A program made the translations under genes and the position numbers. The notes beneath the pieces are model-generated. The model was not told the origin of the DNA, searched no databases, and saw nothing but the letters and a program-made list of their open reading frames with translations. From the NCBI RefSeq assembly GCF_021107415.1, contig NZ_JAIOSW010000016.1:1-6622 (forward strand): DNA of 6,622 nucleotides, read 5' to 3'. This document shows, piece by piece, positions 5,381-6,622 of this stretch (within the stretch, counting starts at the first letter, position 1; each line of letters starts with the position of its first letter). This DNA is from Desulfobacula sp. (GTDB lineage: Bacteria; Desulfobacterota; Desulfobacteria; Desulfobacterales; Desulfobacteraceae).

Positions 5381-5409
5381 TTGATGTATCTTTGGTTTAG
5401 TGGTATGCT
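5381..5409 (+). promoter_or_regulatory. Candidate sigma-70 promoter of the STN-HEAT gene
   Basis: TTGATG at 5381-5386 and TATGCT at 5404-5409 are separated by 17 nt, each matching four of six consensus positions. The predicted start near 5416 would leave a leader of only about 13 nt with the GGAG ribosome binding site at its 5' end. This is short, so the real promoter may lie further upstream. Confidence 0.25.
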
Positions 5410-5428
5410 CAGATACGGAGACAAACCC

Positions 5429-6343
5429 ATGAATCTATTTAGATACGTAAAGCTTGCACTTTTTATTTTTCTCTTATCCAGCCGGGCAGAACTCACTGTG
5501 TCAGCGGAAGAGAAGGCATTGGATATTGTATTTGATTCCACGGATAAAATTTTATCGGTTCGTGTTAACGCAACACCCTTATCTGTCATTTTAAAAGAAA
5601 TAGGGAAAAAAATAGATTGTAAAATCGTGCTGCTCAGCAGCCATGATCATATCATCACGGACTCTTTTTCAGGCCTGTCCTTAAAGAAGGGAATTCAGAG
5701 GCTTGCCAGAGAGTATTCCCTGGCAATAATTTACCAGATTGCCGATTCAGACGGGAATGGAAAAGAACTCCAGGCGATACGGGAAATCTGGCTCTTTGAA
5801 GGGGGGAAAAAATTATTGTCAGATATAACAGAATCTACTGGTAAGAACCTGATCCCGGCAGAGTTGCCGGGGCTCCCCCCGGACAGGAAGGAAAAACCTG
5901 CCGAAGAGTTTATTCCACAACCGTCTGCAAGGCAGATGAATCTATTAATCCGGCATCCGCTGGACGAAGATACTTCCCTTGGATTCTGGGCAAAAAAATT
6001 ATTCGAATCCGGGGAATATGACGACAAGGCACAGTCTATAACAGAATTGCAGAGGATAGACAATGAGGATGTCCTTCCTGTCATTGCCACGGTCCTTGGT
6101 GACGAAGATGCTGCGTTAAGGCGGCATGCTGTTGAAAGCCTGAAGCTGATAGATAATGAAGGGGCGCTATTGCTCATCGGTCAGGCCCTGATAGGGGATT
6201 CGGATGCCTCTGTAAGAAAGGCAGCCCTCGGATATTTTTCCGAGAGACAGGACGACATTTCAAAGGCCTTTCTGAACACTGCTCTGAAAGATAGCAACAG
6301 GCAGATACGGGAGCTTGCCCAAAAAAGCCTGGAGTTCTTCTGA
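5429..6343 (+). CDS. Exported protein with STN-like domain and C-terminal HEAT repeats
   Basis: This 304-aa protein starts with a signal peptide (MNLFRYVK, core about 9-18, cleavage likely after VSA at residue 26). Residues about 40-103 resemble the secretin/TonB short N-terminal (STN, PF07660) domain: 'ILSVRVNATPLSVILKEIG', then a strand 'CKIVLL', a second beta-strand pair, and the helix 'KKGIQRLAREYSLAI'. A proline-rich, probably flexible linker covers about 141-170. Residues about 203-304 hold three HEAT-like helical repeats with the D..A..R..A...L pattern, for example DEDAALRRHAVESL and DSDASVRKAALGYF. STN domains normally sit on outer-membrane secretins, TonB receptors or their regulators; here none is attached, so this is a stand-alone periplasmic adaptor in my reading. 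The ATG at 5429 is preferred over TTG or ATG at 5381 or 5384 because GGAG at 5417-5420 lies 8 nt before it and the leader then begins properly. It is divergent from the acyltransferase gene. Its function is unknown. Confidence 0.8.
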   Translation: MNLFRYVKLALFIFLLSSRAELTVSAEEKALDIVFDSTDKILSVRVNATPLSVILKEIGKKIDCKIVLLSSHDHIITDSFSGLSLKKGIQRLAREYSLAIIYQIADSDGNGKELQAIREIWLFEGGKKLLSDITESTGKNLIPAELPGLPPDRKEKPAEEFIPQPSARQMNLLIRHPLDEDTSLGFWAKKLFESGEYDDKAQSITELQRIDNEDVLPVIATVLGDEDAALRRHAVESLKLIDNEGALLLIGQALIGDSDASVRKAALGYFSERQDDISKAFLNTALKDSNRQIRELAQKSLEFF

Positions 6344-6357
6344 ATAACGGAGAAAGT

Positions 6358-6411
6358 ATGATATTTCAAAGCTGTGGTTCGCCAAAAAGGGATCAGGGAA
6401 AAAATACATAA
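6358..6411 (+). CDS. Tiny 17-codon ORF with ribosome binding site, possible remnant
   Basis: An ATG 14 nt after the STN-HEAT stop is preceded by ACGGAGAAAGT (GGAG at 6349-6352, 5-nt spacer), the spacing seen for co-transcribed genes here. It reads MIFQSCGSPKRDQGKNT and stops at 6409-6411. I recognise no family. It may be a small translated peptide, the decayed start of a former downstream gene, or chance. Confidence 0.25.
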   Translation: MIFQSCGSPKRDQGKNT

Positions 6412-6622
6412 GAATTCGGTCTTGAATGACTGTTTAATCAGTTCTAATTTTTTAAATCTGGTTGAATTTCAATAGTAGGATGGAATTAAACCTTGGAAAT
6501 ACGATGAAATTTCAAATGTAGGACACAGATATACAGATCTATTGAAGTTCAATTTTTCCATTCTTTGAGGATCAGCTTAAGCAGCTTTATCCCATTTATA
6601 TACATGGTGTAATCCACCAATT
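6412..6622. other. AT-rich tail without a recognised gene
   Basis: No supported ORF is present. On the minus strand an 18-codon frame beginning MYINGIKLL near the right edge is preceded by no clear ribosome binding site and is not called. The stretch contains the short repeats described separately at 6462-6552 and ends in a small inverted repeat (GGTG...CACC) around the last 25 bases. Confidence 0.4.
6462..6552. repeat. Short direct and inverted repeat cluster
   Basis: TTGAATTTCAATAG (6462-6475) recurs as its reverse complement at 6539-6552 with 13 of 14 matches. In addition, AATTTCAATAGTAGGA (6465-6480) recurs in direct orientation at 6508-6523 with 14 of 16 matches, 43 nt apart. The second copy overlaps a perfect 10-bp palindrome, TGAAATTTCA (6505-6514). 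The arrangement could be operator-like sites, a decayed small transposable element or chance in AT-rich DNA. Confidence 0.4.

Noticed and set aside
5308..5589. 93-aa minus-strand ORF across the STN-HEAT start and divergent promoter region
   Set aside because: It is antisense to the better-supported STN-HEAT signal peptide and STN-like region, shows no family motif, and its 5' half is explained by the codon pattern of the opposite strand.
6428..6453. Hairpin ACTG-TTTAAT-CAGT followed by T-rich DNA as terminator after the STN-HEAT gene
   Set aside because: A 4-bp AT-containing stem is too weak, and the T tract is separated from it by several bases.
6462..6552. CRISPR array
   Set aside because: There are only two imperfect direct copies of 16 bp with one 27-nt gap, plus an inverted copy. 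This does not have the regular repeat-spacer structure.

Overview
The window looks like a chromosomal segment of a Gram-negative bacterium, most plausibly a Desulfobacterota (old Deltaproteobacteria) species or a relative. The reasons are an exosortase-type (PEP-CTERM-like) sorting tail, several Sec-exported proteins, a secretin/TonB-type STN domain, strong AGGAGG-type ribosome binding sites, and moderately GC coding DNA separated by very AT-rich spacers. The taxonomic call is inference; no marker gene is present.

Left edge (1-511): the first 39 codons of an rve/integrase-type transposase run leftward off the window. A 393-bp AT-rich gene-free stretch follows, holding a candidate sigma-54 promoter (415-431) and an upstream palindrome (303-317).

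Central operon (512-3040): four tightly spaced genes on the + strand, each with a good Shine-Dalgarno sequence, end at a strong intrinsic terminator (3000-3040). The first encodes a small exported protein with a PEP-CTERM-like C-terminus (variant VPIPG). The next three are tandem paralogues of the phage tail-collar / microcystin-dependent protein (MdpB-like) family. Each has a Sec signal peptide in front of the point where I recall leaderless family members beginning. No capsid, tail, lysis or baseplate genes are visible. The arrangement suggests an exported surface or extracellular assembly made of an envelope-sorted protein plus three trimer-forming collar proteins. This is the most interesting part of the window.

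Right half (3041-6622): an exported protein of six Sel1 repeats (+) overlaps by 24 bp the convergent gene for an integral-membrane acyltransferase-3 (OafA-type) O-acyltransferase (-). A 157-bp intergenic region, which may hold back-to-back promoters, separates the acyltransferase from a divergent gene for an exported STN-HEAT protein. After it come a 17-codon ORF with a good ribosome binding site and an AT-rich tail carrying short direct and inverted repeats, without a recognisable gene.

Taken together, nearly all the genes encode envelope or exported proteins, so the region reads as a cell-surface locus next to a mobile element. I see no tRNA, rRNA, CRISPR array or riboswitch.
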